Shown here: piece by piece, positions 1-12,643 of the stretch
How the letters are laid out: every line of letters begins with the position of its first letter
Position numbering within the stretch: position 1 is the first letter of the stretch
Assembly: GCA_034406715.1 (NCBI GenBank)
Contig: CP137873.1
Coordinates: 186,001-250,000 of the forward strand
Source of the DNA: Rhodotorula mucilaginosa
Taxonomy: Eukaryota; Basidiomycota; Microbotryomycetes; Sporidiobolales; Sporidiobolaceae
DNA: 64,000 bases
Direction of reading: 5' to 3'
Translations under genes and position numbers: made by a program
Notes under the pieces: model-generated
Databases searched by the model: none
Seen by the model: only the letters and a program-made list of their open reading frames with translations
What the model was told of the DNA's origin: nothing

Positions 1-964
1 TGCATAACATCCGGATGCCGGGCATACCATTCCTCAGCCAGTATGCCGCTTCGGGAAGGGGGAACGCGGAGTCTAAAAGTCAGCACGCCGCGTGATGGCG
101 AAGGTGAAGAAAGGAAGGACGATCCAAACTTACACGGTCACGTCGTCGTGCCATCCGCCCTCTTCCCAGACTGCCTTTCTTCGGAGGCCTTCTTCGACAA
201 AGCCGCTAAGCACGTGAGCTATATGTCAGCGCGAATAGGGCAAGTTGTGCGGCAGCGGGCGGCGTACACTTTTTTGTACGTGCTCAGTGCAGCCGTATTC
301 CAGCTGAAAACTCCACCTGTAGGAGCAGGTGCAGGTGGAAAAGTCAGGACCTTGAGAACAGTACACTCACGGAGAGCTGTACAAGGCCTACCTTCGACGC
401 GGTGCATGTTATACCCAATGAAAGCTCTACGAACGATCCATTCCATCGCTTCCGTGGCGTATCCTTTACCCTACAACCGAATCTCGCGTAAGTCTGAGAC
501 TCTGAGACGAGTCGGATGGACTACGACTCACTTGGTACTGCTTATTGATTACGAGGCCGAACCCGCAGCAGCGGTTTTGCGGACCGCCCATTTCCCTCTT
601 TTCGAGGTCGACCACGCCGATTGGCTCGCCGGCAGAACCGTCCTCCGCCTGAAGGCAGATCACGGCGCTGCAGAGAGTACGGAATCTCTTAGCACCGTGT
701 AGGCTTGAGCCGCAGGCAAGAGGCGTCTCTCGGGGCCGCGAGTAAGGAAAACAATAAAAACAAAACCCACGAGAGAATGTTTGTGTCGAGGTGTTTCTTC
801 CAGTTTTCCAGATGCCGCGCAGCGTAGGGCTTGGTGACCCCTCCGAAGTAGCCCATCTGCGTCGCCGGATCGCGGAAAGTCATGAGGAGGAAAGCATCGT
901 CTTTCGGAAAGTCGGCGGCGCGGTAGACGAGACGCTCGGAAGCGAACGAGCACGGTGCAAGCAT
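1..964 (-). CDS. GNAT-family N-acetyltransferase, copy 1 (3' end cut by window edge)
   Basis: A RimJ/RimL-like GNAT acetyltransferase, expected to move an acetyl group from acetyl-CoA to an amine or protein N-terminus; the substrate cannot be read from sequence. The ATG at 964 begins MLAPCSFASERLVYRA, the usual first strand of this family. Later exons carry the core (ICLQAEDGSAGEPIGVVDLE, about 660-530), GYATEAMEWIVRRAFIG (about 450-400), FSWNTAALSTYKKV (about 300-260) and the C-terminal GFVEEGLRRKAVWEEGGWHD block (about 215-155). A last exon ends with ILAEEWYARHPDV and runs off position 1. The gene therefore has about six exons in different frames. It is a tandem paralogue of the next gene on the same strand. 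Exact splice sites in the first half are not resolved. Confidence 0.75.
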
Positions 965-1429
965 GGCAGCTGGGTGAGGCGATAGCAAGAAGAGCTGAAG
1001 ATCAGAGCGCTTGTCGTGGCCGGTAGGGAGCTTATCTGACTCTGACTCCTGTCGCCATGTGGTGCCGCGTCCACGGACTCGATTTGGTTTCACGTGACGA
1101 CGGCAACGGAGGAGTCGCAGGCGCCGCTCGCGCCCTAAATACAGCAGACCCTTTCGGGGAAGCTCTCTTCTGTTTTCCTGAAAAGCGAATAGGTGCTCAA
1201 CAAGGGGACGAGCTCCGACGGCGCTGATGCGAGGGGCGCCAAAGCTTACGCCGGTTATTTGCAATCTAGCTTTAATGGGGCCGGCATGTACATGCAGTCA
1301 AGCGAGGATTGCTCCTCCCTCGAGACAAGCGCCTCAGCGATACTGTGAAGATGCTACAGCATGCACAGCACGCTTTCCAATGAGCCGGCACTCGCTTCTT
1401 TCCCATTCAAAGTTTAATCCGACGCTTTT

Positions 1430-2360
1430 CTACTGTCGCTTCTCCTCCGGATGCCGCTTGAACCAGTCTTTGGCCAGGATAGCACTGCAGGATGCGATAC
1501 TGTCAGCTCTAGCGTTCAAAAAAGCATCGTCTGAACGTACATCATGCAATCGTCTCGATAAGCTCCTTCTTGCCAAACGGCTTCTCGGCGGATCCCTTCG
1601 ACGACAAACCCTCTGTATCGGAGAAAACACGAGTTAATGGAATGTAGAAGTGCACTCGGTCCGAGGCGGTTTGCGGAGAGGACGCCAGGACTCACACTTT
1701 TTCGTAGACTCGGAGGGCGGAGATGTTCCAGCTCCAGCAGTTGCCTGACGGAGATCACGCGGTCAGTAGCTGCCTCTTTGATGAGAAAGACACGGGGGGT
1801 CGGGTCCCACTCACTCTCCACCCGGTTCAGGCCATGTCCGATAAAGGCGCGCTGGAGTAGCCACTCGACTGCCTCGGTCGCGTAACCGGATCCCTGCTCG
1901 CGGCCCAGCAAGATCAGCGCGCGAGCGAGAGCATCTGACCGGCACTAGAGTCACTCACGCGATAAGCCTTGTCGATAATGATACCGAAATGACCGCAGCG
2001 GTGCTGTGGTCTTTCCTCGAGGCGATCGAGTTGGCACCACCCGATGGGCGTCCCCGCCTTTGTCGCATCTTCCTCGGCGGGCAGGCAAATGACAGCGCTG
2101 GAGAGAGAAAGACAAAGGTCAGGTCAAGAAGCAAGTCCCGCGTCAAATTGGGGGGCCAAGACTCACGCCAACGCGCACGTCTCGAGTAGGCGTTGAAAGT
2201 CCTTCGTATCCTTCATCGCCATCGGCCGCGTGACGGAGCCCATGAGCCCGAGCTGCGCTGCAGGATCTTGAAGCATGCGTAGCATCAAATCGCCATCGCG
2301 TTCGCTGTCCCACGCGCGGTACCGGAGTCGTTGAGAAGAGAACGAGCAAGGTTCGAGCAT
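1430..2360 (-). CDS. GNAT-family N-acetyltransferase, copy 2
   Basis: Second RimJ/RimL-like acetyltransferase, tandem to copy 1. The ATG at 2360 gives MLEPCSFSSQRLRYRAWD, closely matching the start of copy 1. Later exons carry AVICLPAEEDATKAGTPIGW (about 2100-2040), GYATEAVEWLLQRAFIGHGL (about 1890-1830), WSWNISALRVYEKV (about 1730-1690) and RYRGFVVEGIRREAVWQEGA (about 1620-1540). A short final exon reads ILAKDWFKRHPEEKRQ and stops at 1430-1432. The exon order and splice phases match copy 1, so the pair arose by gene duplication. Acetyl-CoA-dependent N-acetylation is known for the family; the substrate is unknown. The exact donor and acceptor sites are partly inferred. Confidence 0.75.
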
Positions 2361-2782
2361 GATGGTTTCCGCGGCGCGTGGAAGCTTGTAGGGGTGGACC
2401 AGCGCAGTACGGGAGGCAATGGAAGTAAGAAGAGAGAGAGCAAGAGCTCGAGCACTGGTCGGTCGGTCCTGAGAGGAGGAGAGAACTTCTGCAGTGACTC
2501 GATTTGGGAAGCGGAGCGGCGCAACGAAGGCAGCCCTTCTGTAGCAGAGCAGGCAGCCGCGAGTCTTGCTACTCGAGTCATCCATGAAGAACGGTAGCGA
2601 AATACAGGAAGACAATGATGAGCAGGAGGGCTGTGAGGGAATCTGAAGCGAAATGCAAATCGACGAAAGAGTCTTCCCGAAGACTTCTCCCTCGCTGACA
2701 CGAAATGAACCCGGATCGGCGCGATAATCCTTATAGCATGTGTAGCTGCATTGCGTATATTTGCAAGGTCCCACACGACAAT

Positions 2783-4656
2783 TTAATCGCGATACTTGTC
2801 CATGAAGGACTGGTGGAACTGCTTCAACCGGTCGACATAGTCCTGCGTCCCGGGTGCGAGGAACGTCGTCCGGAAGTGCCACGTCCCCGGCTTCTGACCG
2901 AACCCAGACCCGGGCACGACGCAGATCCCAGTCGCCTCGAGGAGCGCGAGCGAGTAGAACGCGTCCGGCGCCTGCCCCTTCTTCTTGGCGGCCTCGATCG
3001 CCTTGGGCGGGAGCGTGATGGTCGGGAACAGGTACATGGCGCCGTTGGCGTCGTTGCAGGTGACGCCTTCGAGTTCGCGGAACGCCTTGACGAGGATCTC
3101 GCTCCGTTGCTTGAGCGTCTCTGAGATGCCGTTCACTTCCGACTGCCACAGCGGGTACGACTCGTCGCCTTCCTTCGGCGGGTTCACCAACACTTCGACG
3201 CCGATCTGCCCCTGCACGGACGGGCACAGCTGGATCGACGCGAGCTTGTAGACCTGCTCCTGCGCTTCCGGGTGGAAGTTGCACAGCTCAAAGTAGCCAC
3301 CGCGGCGACCGCATTCGCCCGACTGGCCCTTCGAGATTGAGTGGAAGCTGACCAGCTCGACGTTGTCGGCGTAGGGGGCGCCCATGTCCTTGAGGACCTT
3401 CTTGAACGAGAGGAACGGCTGAGCCTCCTTGTAGACGTTGGACTGGTACACTTCGTCGGCCATGAGGACTAGCCGCTCTTCGTAGCAGAGCTTGATGATA
3501 TCTTGCATGTTCTCGCGCGAGAGGCAGTTGCCGGTCGGGTTGCCCGGGTTGATCACGACCATCGCCTTGACGACGGTGCCGTCGTGCCGGGCCTTGTCGA
3601 GGTTGGCGTGCAAGTCCTTGATGTCGAGCCCCCAGTCGTCGGCTTCCGACAGGAAATACGGTACGGAGCGGGCGGCGTTGAGAGCGAGGGCGGCGGTGTA
3701 GAGAGGGTATTGCGGAATCGGGATCAGGACGCCGTCGAGGGGGCTCGAGATGAGGATCTGGAGGATGTTGGAGACACCGGTCGACGCGCCGGCCGTGAGG
3801 TAAATCTCATTCGGCGAAGCAGGGTGACCATCTCGCTCTGAAATGAACACCCGTGCGTCAGTCGAAACATTCTCTGCCGAAGCGAAAAGAGGGGACGTGT
3901 CTCACTCTCGATGAATTCTGCCACCCGCTTCCGGATTGTCGGGTTGCCCATCGAGTGCGAGTAAGCACCTGTGCTACCGACTTCGGAGATGAGTGACCGC
4001 GCGCGCGCGATGGCATCGGACGGGAAAATCGACGGAGTGAGGGGGTGGTCGAGGAGATCGGGGTAGTCGCAGAGCGCCGAAACCTGTTTACACCGGAATC
4101 CATGATCAGCTTGCGTACAGATACCGAGCAGTTCTTTCCTTGTTTGCAGAAACGTGCGCTCGCCCCCGATTGCCAGAGGTGCCGCCTCCCCACTTTGACT
4201 TGACTCGTCGGCAGATCGCGGCAAAAGCGTCGCCTGCCGTGGCGCGCTCGCCGCGTCCAAGAGTACTCGATGAGGAAGTGCACTCACTTGTCGCAAAAAG
4301 GTCAACGGCTTCTGGTCGAGCTGCTGCGGGTTTCCGATGTTGCAGTTGACGACCGTCTCGAACGGCAATCCGGCGTTCTCGCCATGCTCGTCGAGGTGGT
4401 CGCGCAGTTCTTCTGCCCGCAAAGGGATCGCACCGCGGACTGCGTACTGCGCTTCCTGGACGTGCTTGTTCATGCGCTCGTTGCGGAGGACGCGGTACGC
4501 CGGGTCGCGTGCCTCGCGCGAAGTCGAGTACTGCGCGCTCGTAAAGAGGGCCGAGCGATATGACATGGTGCTGGTGCTGGTGAGGAGGCGACGGGCGGTG
4601 TGCGTGCGCGACGACGACGAGTGAGCCGCCGAACGAGTCAACGTCGAGGTCAACAT
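2783..4656 (-). CDS. ALT1: Alanine aminotransferase (glutamate-pyruvate transaminase)
   Basis: PLP-dependent class I/II aminotransferase that interconverts alanine and 2-oxoglutarate with pyruvate and glutamate. Three exons (4656-4288, 4083-3906, 3837-2783) give a 533-residue protein with phases that agree. Family blocks: CNIGNPQQLDQKPLTFLRQ, the AYSHSMGNP segment, YLTAGASTG, NPGNPTGN, and the PLP lysine in SFHSISKG followed by ECGRRGGYFE, which is typical of alanine transaminases. The first 30 residues (MLTSTLTRSAAHSSSSRTHT and on) are rich in Ser, Thr and Arg and lack acid residues, like a mitochondrial presequence. A second in-frame ATG (MSYRSALF, at about 4563) could give a cytosolic form, as in some eukaryotes; that is inference. 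Confidence 0.93.
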
Positions 4657-5255
4657 GGCGCCAAGGCGGTGAAGGTTTTGGCGAGCGAGCAGGCGGGCGA
4701 GCGAGTTGCCGAGACGAGCCGGAGCGGAATACGCGGACCAGAACCGCGGGTTTAAGCTGCGTGAGCTTGCCAGGCGCTGGCGGGCAGGGAGGCAAGGAGG
4801 GGAGCGGGAGCTTCGTAGGTCAAGCTAAAGGCGAGGGAATCCAGCACCCGCCGACCCCGCGTGAGGGCGCCGGGTCCTCTTCGTCGACCCCAGTCGAGCT
4901 CGAGCTCGAGCGGCGAAAAGGGCGCCTTTCCGTCTCTACAGAGCTCTTCGATCAGAACGGATCAGACTCGATGTATTCCAAAATACCTATAGAGCTGCTT
5001 TGCACTCTGAACATGCCCAATGGAGAGGTGGAAGACGAGCGATAGGGCGGGATTCGTCGGAGATGGAGAGGGCGATAGGCGGCGAGATTCACGTGGGCAC
5101 CCGCGCACAGCTCTCTCCGCCAAGCCCTGCGCAGCACGTCTCTTCTCGCTATTATGTACTGTGTAGCTTCTGCAGTGATTCTCTCCACTTACGCAGAGCC
5201 TGGACCATGTCTGAGAATCCACGGGGTGAAGTGGTTTGCAAAACGAGCGTGCCGA
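4657..5255. other. Intergenic: alanine aminotransferase upstream region and URB1 downstream region
   Basis: About 600 bp with no supported gene. It should hold the promoter of the alanine aminotransferase gene and the 3' end of URB1. A run of overlapping GAGCTC/CTCGAG palindromes lies at about 4894-4911; no regulatory meaning can be given to it. Confidence 0.4.
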
Positions 5256-8200
5256 CTATTCACTGCGGAGCCGGATCACCTCCTGCTGCAGCTCCTCGAC
5301 GCCCGCGTCCAATCCCGCTCGCACGGCAGCAGACCAAAGTGCCTTATCCGCCTCCTCCTCCTCGCCAATGTCCGCCTCGTACCGAACAAACGAGAGCAGC
5401 ATCGCAGTCGCGTAAAACTGCTCCTTCAAAGTGCGAGAGGTCGACACCACGACGATTCGGCTCGAGAGCAAAGTCATGAGGGTGGTCAGGCGCGCGAGGA
5501 TGGTGCGCAAGAGGGGAGCCGGCGCCGGCGTCGTACCTGCGGCCGTCGGGCCAGCGGCAGGGGAGGGAGGCGCGAGGTGGGTGGCGATCTCGCGCACGAG
5601 CGCCAGCAGCACCGTGGCGTCGACTTGGGAGGCTGCCAGAGGAACGCGACAAGATCAGCACAAAAGCCACAATCTGACTCCCAGCGAGGAGTGAACAAAG
5701 TCTCACCGTCGCCCGCCACAGCGATCTCGATCGCCTCCACTGCGTCGGCCACTCCGGGCAACTTTTCCCAAGGCAGAACCTCGAGCACGTTTAGGACGAT
5801 CTCGAGCGCGAGTTGGCGCTCGCTCGCGTCGTTCCAGGTCTGCGCCACGAGCCAACCGAGCAAACCGTTACGGGAGAGCAATTCTCGCGCGGCGGTCGAG
5901 ATGCTGGTCGCCCGCACCAGGAACTGCAGAGGCGGAATGCGTCAGTCGGAGCGTCCTTGACCTCGAAACATCCATGCGAGAAACGTTGTTCGCTCACCTT
6001 GAGGACGGCCCTGCGCATGGATGGATCCGCGCGGGTCGACGAGAAGAGCGACGCGAGAAGTTCAAAGACTTGACGGCGACGGTAAATCTTCCAATCCTGT
6101 GAAAGTGCAACACAAGGTCAGCGCTGGCAGATATATCGAGGATCACTAAGACACACGCACCTGCGTCCGAACGAGACCCTCCGTCAAGAACCGAACCATC
6201 CAGGCGCGCTCATCGCGGGGCGAAGCCGCGAATTCGTCCGCATTGCTCGAATACAGCATCGAGTAGAACATCGGGACATCCCTCGCATCGATCGTCGATC
6301 GTTGCAGCAGGAAGCGCATAAAGGTCGGGTAGAGAGGCGACTCTGGCGCGCCGACGAGCGAGATGCAGTGAGCGAGGAAGAGCGCGATGCTGGCCGGGAG
6401 CGGCTCGCCCGCCGGCGAATAGATCGCGAGTCGGACCTGGGTCAAGACGAGTTCGAGCTCTTCTTTCTCGCGGAAGGTGAGAGGCTACCAAGGCAGCTCC
6501 AGTCAGTCTCGGTATTTGGCGCCGCGATTCGCAACGAGGAGCGCACCTTGATTCGCTCGGCAAGCGCTGCGAGCGTCGCCCGAGCAAGACCGCGTAGAGC
6601 ATACGACGACGAAGCGAGCGCGGCGACTGCCGTACCGAGGACACCGCTCTCGAGCAAGAGCGTCCAATCTTGCGGTTTCATGTCGTCTTCGTCGACGAGC
6701 GCAGCGAGGAACCCGACCAGGAAGACAGGATCGTAGGTCTTGGTGTTCTCCGTCGCCGAGTACTGAATGCGGGACGAGGCGAACGCGCGCGCCCAGGTCC
6801 GCCGGATCGCCTTCTTGTCCGCCACGGCGAGCGCACCGATGCGGGTACCGTCGAGGGACGCGTCAGGCTCGGAGGTCGGGATCCAGGCGCGCAAGAGAGG
6901 CGAGATCGAAGCCGGCGACATCATCTCGACGCGCTGGAAAAGGTCCAGCAAGGACCGGTCGCGGGTCGAGAGGGTGCCGCGATAGAAGGGAACAAGGCGT
7001 TCGACCGAGCGAGCGTTCGCAGCCGAGGCGATCGAAGTCGAGGCGAGCGCAAAGACGAAGTCGAGTACGGCCGTCACAGTCGTTGTATCGGCAGTGATTG
7101 GGTTGGCGGCGAGCGTGAGGAAGGCGGTCGAAGCGTAAATCTCGTTCAAATGCCGAGTCACCTCGTTGTCCTTGATCTGCTGTCGGCGACAGAGCGCAGC
7201 ACCGAGATTTGTCGCGTACGCCTGATCGACTCGCGCGGTCGCAATGGCAGTGAGCAAGACATCGAGCTTGTTGCCGTCGAGGGAGAGCGTCTCGTTGTTT
7301 ACGACCGCTTGAGCTGTCATTCCGACGATGGAATAAAGATGTCAGCAGCGCGAGTTGTGAGCATGGCCAGGCAGGACGCACCGAGCTGTTCGGAGAGAGT
7401 CTGCAGGGCCTCGTCGTTCTCACTGGTGTCGACCGCGTCGACAAAGGCGCGAGTGAGCGGTTCGAACGAATTGTTGACAGCACGTTCGAGCACCAGCGCC
7501 AGTTCCGGGCTGCCTGCCGTGATCGCCAGCACAGCTGAAAAAACCTCGGCTGATTCCGCGACATTGGTGACGCTCGCGATCCGTGCCAGCACGAGGTCCT
7601 TGACCGGCGCGATCGCCGACGCGGCATGCCTCAGAAGTGCCTGCACCGCTGCCGAGGCCTCGTCGGAGACGCTGCCGCCGGCGTCCAGAATCTGCTTGAC
7701 CAGACGAAGCACCACCGATTCCGGAACGGCGAGGGTTTCGTGGCGAGCCTTGGTCACCTGTACGAGAGCGAGGATAGGGCGTGCGAAGGCAACGACATCC
7801 GCGTCGTCCGGCGAGTCCGCCTGCTGCCGCAGCGACTCGGAGAACGCCGCACGCGCCGCGGCGGATCGGTAGACCAGGGACGCCACGGTTGCGGATTGCG
7901 CAGGACCGAACGGACCGCCCGACAGAAGAGTTGTGGTCCAGTTGGCTGCCTGCGAGTTCCACAGCTCAGGCTTGGCGTCGGCTTTCCTTCCAGTCACCGG
8001 CATGATCGCCTCGGCGCCCTTGATCATAACGACGGCCGCCGCTTCGAGATGGGCGTCCTGCGCGAGCAAGTTGAGCTTGAGAAGTTGAGACGACCAAAAG
8101 GCGAGGAACGCGTCCGTCGCTTCGAGCGCGGCGACGCCATCGAGCGCAGCGCTGAGCAGGTTGCGAGCGTTCTCGTCGAGGCCGGATTGCGACAAGACGC

Positions 8201-11200
8201 CGATGAGAGCTTCGAGCAACGGGAGGGAGCTTGCCGGATCGAAGAACGGGAGGAGGGGACCGGCAGCCAAGACGCGGGCGGGGAGGGCGGATTCCGCCGT
8301 CGCAGCTTCCGAAGCGCGACGCTTTCGCTTCTTCTCGCCCACAGTGGCGGTGGGAGACTGAGTCGTCGAGGGCAAATCGGCGAGGACGAGCTCGCAGAAT
8401 GGTTGGGCGAGCTGGCGATGGTGCTGGTCTTGCGGGTCGAGAACAGCCGACAGGAGCGCCAGCGTACCTGTAAAGGGACGATAGGGCGTCAGATCCCAGT
8501 AGCGAGGTCGCCGAAGGTATGCAAGGACTCACCTTGGAGGGTCTCGAAGCTCTGACCAGGCTCGGCAAAAACGCCCAGCAAACTGTCCTTGCTCGCGACG
8601 CGCTCAGCAATGGCCGCCTTGGCCCCCGACGTCTCGCGCACGCTCGCATCCACATCGCGCACAAACACCGCCACGCCGTTCGAGAAACCGGCCCCCAAGC
8701 GATGGAGAGCCACCTGCGCGGCGGGGACGCAAAAGTCGGCTTGTTGCACGAGTTGGACGAGGATTCGACGAGTGGCGGCCGTGTCAAAGTCGCTTTCGCG
8801 CGCGTGGAGGAGCACGAGCGGGATCGGCATCGCCGCGAGCACGGCTCGGAGGGCGTCCAAAGCCGTCTCGCTCGTCGATGGGGTTATCAACGCCGCGAAG
8901 ACGTTTTCGCGCATCGGGCTCAGTGTGCTGACAAACTCGCGCACCGCGCGCGCATCCGCATCGGCCAACAACGTCGACAGAGTCGCCGCGAGTCCGTCCC
9001 GCGCTTGGAATGCGCCAGGGGTCGAGGGGGCAGTCGAAAGGACGGAGAGGCAGTCTTCGAGTAACTGGACGGTCGGCTCGGCGACGACGGTAATCGCCTT
9101 GTCGGCGGCGAGGACGAGGGCCTTGAACTGCTGCACGGCAGATTGAGCAGCCGCGAGCGTCTGCTGCTGCGCGCACATGTGCAGGACCACGTCCCTAAAG
9201 AACGCGAGCACCTGCTGCGCTTTGTCGTCCTCCTCCTCGTCCGCCGCGAGCGTAGCCGGAAGGGCGGCGAGCACGTTCTGCATCAAAGGACTGAGCAGAG
9301 GTGCGGGGGGCACTTGTTGATCCGAGTCGGTAACGGCGGCGCTGATGGGCTTGAGCGGCGACGTGAGCGTCTTTTGGACGGCATGTTCAAAGAACGACAA
9401 GACGACTTCGACCTCGTCAGCCTCGACGGTCGGGACCGGCAAAGCCCTCAGCCAAACTTCAATCTCGTCGTCGTCGTTGGCCGCCGTCGTCGAGGAAGAG
9501 GAACCCAGCAAGAGCGGCGTATCGAGTTGGCGTTTGAGGATCTCGCGCAAGAGGGACCGGTTCGAAGGCGTCGACGGGATCCGGTACAGCTGAAAGAGCG
9601 GCACCAAGCTCTGCTTGAAGTGATCCCCCGGTCGATTGAACGAGACGATCGAAGAAGCGGTCGAGTGCGCCGCCGCGAGGCGGAGCGCATACGCGGACGA
9701 GATGGCGCGGATCCCTTCCTCGCCTTGTTGTTCTTGGTCGCCTGCACCGCTCTTGGTCGCGGGAGGAGGAGGACGACGAGCGTACGTTTGAGGGAGTTTG
9801 GCAAAGTCGAATTTGAGAGTCGAGATGAGTTGAGGGACGACGCGGTGGTAGAGGAACAAGATCCGGAGGGCGACGTTGGTGCGCAGGAGGGCGCCTTCCG
9901 ACCCAGCGGCGGCCGGGACGACAGTGGCGGTCGACATCATCTCGACATCCTCGGACTTGGACTTGGAGCCCTTCTTGCCTCCGCCAGAAGCCGAAGCTGG
10001 TGCGTCCCCCGCTGCGGCGGCCGCCGTCTTGGTCATCAACCCAACCACGATCGCCGGATCCGGCAACCTCGCTCTCAATTCCTCCCTCACCTTCCTGCAC
10101 TGAGTCGCCCACCTCCCCTGCGCCGTCTCCTCTTCCAACACTCGACTCGTCTCGGCCATCGCAGCGAGGACCGCCGCGGCTTTTTGGAGAATCGAGAGGA
10201 GGAACAAGGACGAGAGGAACGAGACGAGCGGGGTTTCGTGCGTCAGGGCTTTGGTGTACCAGGCGCGGTTGAGGGTAGAGGTGGTGGAGGGGGGGAGGAT
10301 CGTATCGAGAATGGAAGTGACTGAAGGCGGGGCCGTAGACGCCGGGGTGGCGTGTTGGTGCGAAGAAGAAGGCAGAGACAATGTCGCGGGTACGGGCAAC
10401 CCGACGACCCTCGTCGCAAACGTGATGGCCGACACCCACCGACTCGACAACCTCGGATCCAACGAGCTCGGGAACTTGGCCCAAAACGCCCCCGCCAGGA
10501 CGGGCGCCCCCGCGAGGATCTCGAGTCCCAACTCGCGTTGGACGCTATCTTCCGTCACTTTGAGGGCGCGCAACAAGGTCGAGAGGACGCGTTGCGGGCC
10601 CGAAGAACGGCCGATGGGGGACGTGGCGATTTGGTCGGCGAGCCAGTGCGAGATGAGGCGGAAGAAACGGTGGACCGACAGGGAAGGGTGGGAAGCCGGC
10701 AAGTCGACGTCGTCTTCGACGGCGGGTAAGGGATAGTCGTACAACTTGACGAGTTCGTTGATGCACGCCTCGTCGAACACGTTCCTCCTCGCTTCGAGCC
10801 CGACCCTCCGATCGAGGACCAACTCCCTCCCGACCGTCTCGAGCACCAAATTGACCACGACTTCAGCGTCCTCGTTCAAGCCTTTAAAGACGCCCGCGAC
10901 GAGTCCTTTGGTTTCGACGACGGAGGTTTTGAGGCGGAGGTCGCCTGCGGTGAGGAACGAGAGGACGAGGAGGACGAGTAAAGTCCGGATGTCGGGTTTC
11001 GTGAGGGCGTTGAACGACGTCAAGCTCCGAAGGCGAGTCTTGTACAGCCGGCTCGTGACCTGGGCGCGCGGGCAACGGTTAGCGGAGGGAGGGGAGCAGC
11101 AGCACCGAGAGAAAGGAACGGACTTTGGGCGACCAGGTGAACGAGTTGAACACTTTGCGAGCGTATTTGCCCCCGGCGAACCCGACCAAGACGTTTGCCA

Positions 11201-11720
11201 ATTTCAACACGGCGGTGGTGACATCGTTCCTTCCCGGGTTCAATGACCGTTCAAAGTACGGAGCGTACTGGGTCGAAAAGAGGGCTTTCAAGAGTTCCGA
11301 GTTGGACGAGGTGAACGGGTCGGTCGACGCGAGTCGGACGAGCGAAGTGAGGCACGAGAGGGCGGCGGCCGAGAGCGGAGAGTTGTTGGACTTGTTGGCG
11401 AGTTCCCACGCGGCAAAGACGCCGTTGCAGGCCGGGTTCCGGTCGAGGTAGTCGAGGAGCAAGTCGGGTTCACCTCGCGGCGCCGCCTTTTCGACCAACG
11501 CGATCGCGCGCTTGTCGATCTGGGTCAGAGCTGCACGGTCTCTGCCGTCAGTCCGTGGTCAGTCCAGGATCGAAAGAGAGAAACGCGCACCTTGCTGGAG
11601 TGCGTTTGGGTCTCGAGTCTGCAGCGCCTGTTCGACGGCATAGCCAGAGTCGAACGGCTCTCCGAGCGCCTGCTGCGGCCGAGCTGGTCGACTGCTCGGA
11701 CCGGCTTGGCTGCTGTCCAT
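5256..11720 (-). CDS. URB1: URB1/Npa1-type nucleolar pre-ribosomal-associated protein
   Basis: Large alpha-helical scaffold of early pre-60S particles. In yeast Npa1/Urb1 works with Dbp6, Urb2, Nop8 and Rsa3 in the nucleolus on 25S/5.8S rRNA maturation. The ATG at 11720 begins MDSSQAGPSSRPARPQQAL. Exon 2 (11530-11124) carries the conserved N-terminal region (LLDYLDRNPACNGVFAAWEL and VLVGFAGGKYARKVF). Exon 3 is very large (11059-8533) and carries the NALTKPDIRTLLVLLVLSFL block; exon 4 runs 8467-7382, exon 5 starts at 7313, and smaller exons follow to the stop at 5256. Early splice phases agree. Total length is about 2,000 residues, normal for the family. Low-complexity Lys/Ser and Asp/Glu patches occur in the middle. 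It is divergent from mL58 with 284 bp between the starts. Large antisense open frames over it are GC-driven shadows. Confidence 0.88.
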
Positions 11721-12004
11721 CCCGCGTCTATACTCTGAGTGAGTGGTCTCGACTTGAACCGGAGAAAGCGTGCGCAGATCATGTTTCGACCTGTTCCTCG
11801 CGCTCACCGCTGGAACTGGCTGAAGCTAGTAGACTGGCGTACGAGAGTCTAGTACAGCTATCCATGGAATGCAGTAATATATCAGAGCGAGTGACTACAA
11901 GTCGAGAAAACTCGGGCGAGTCGGCGAGACAGCAGCTCGTGGTCTCGCTGTCTCGTCCTCCTCTAGCCGCTCTTGACAGGCCGTTCTAGACCGACGCCGA
12001 AGCC

Positions 12005-12643
12005 ATGTTCAAGCGAGCGTTGACCGCCACCGCGCCCTGCCTCAAGCCCCAGCCCACTCCCGCTCCCGCTCCCTTGCGGCGAGTGCGCGACCCTTTGCTG
12101 TCGTCCCCCTCGGCGCAGCACTACACCCTCGAGAGCGGACACTCGTTCATCGTACGACCACCACCGAGCGTCGTCCCCCCGACCCACCCTTTCCTGCCCC
12201 AGTCGTCCACCGACTCGTCTCCCGCCTTTGCCGCGAGTCCGTTCGGAGCGAGCACCGCCTCGGGGTCGTCCTCGTCTCTCCTCCTCCTCCCCTCGAACCA
12301 CTACTCGATCGAGCACCAACACCGTCTCCCTTCAACACGACGAGGACCAAGCACGAACACGACGACGACGACCGTCCTCCTCTCGGCGGACCAAATCACG
12401 CGACTGCAATCCCTCCGTCGCACCAACCCTGCGAAATGGACCCGCTCGGCCCTCGCGCGCGAGTTCAACGTCCCGCAACACGTCGTCGGGAGGTTCGGAT
12501 GGGGCGAAGGGGTCGAGGCGAAGCAGGCCGAGAGGGAGAGGAGGAGACAAGTCGACGCGGTCCGGAAAGTGGAAGAGGAGGGACAAGGGTGGAAGAGGAC
12601 CATTGCGCGGGAGGAACGTAGGCGGAGGAGGAGTATGTGGTAG
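12005..12643 (+). CDS. MRPL20: Mitochondrial large-subunit ribosomal protein mL58 (MRPL20 family)
   Basis: Intronless 212-residue protein. The N-terminus (MFKRALTATAPCLKPQPTPA) looks like a mitochondrial presequence. The diagnostic part is residues about 128-165, LSADQITRLQSLRRTNPAKW followed by TRSALAREFNVPQHVVGRFG, which matches the fungal Mrpl20/mL58 pattern (aromatic-Thr plus a helix-turn-helix-like core). The rest is a highly basic Arg/Lys-Glu coiled C-terminal tail. It acts in the mitochondrial 54S subunit. Its start lies 284 bp from the URB1 start on the other strand, so the two ribosome-biogenesis genes share a short bidirectional promoter. Confidence 0.75.
   Translation: MFKRALTATAPCLKPQPTPAPAPLRRVRDPLLSSPSAQHYTLESGHSFIVRPPPSVVPPTHPFLPQSSTDSSPAFAASPFGASTASGSSSSLLLLPSNHYSIEHQHRLPSTRRGPSTNTTTTTVLLSADQITRLQSLRRTNPAKWTRSALAREFNVPQHVVGRFGWGEGVEAKQAERERRRQVDAVRKVEEEGQGWKRTIAREERRRRRSMW

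Noticed and set aside
6670-10324. Long plus-strand open frames (up to 400 codons) opposite URB1
   Set aside because: Antisense shadows of GC-rich coding sequence; Arg/Gly/Glu-rich composition without a domain, while the minus strand gives a coherent spliced URB1.
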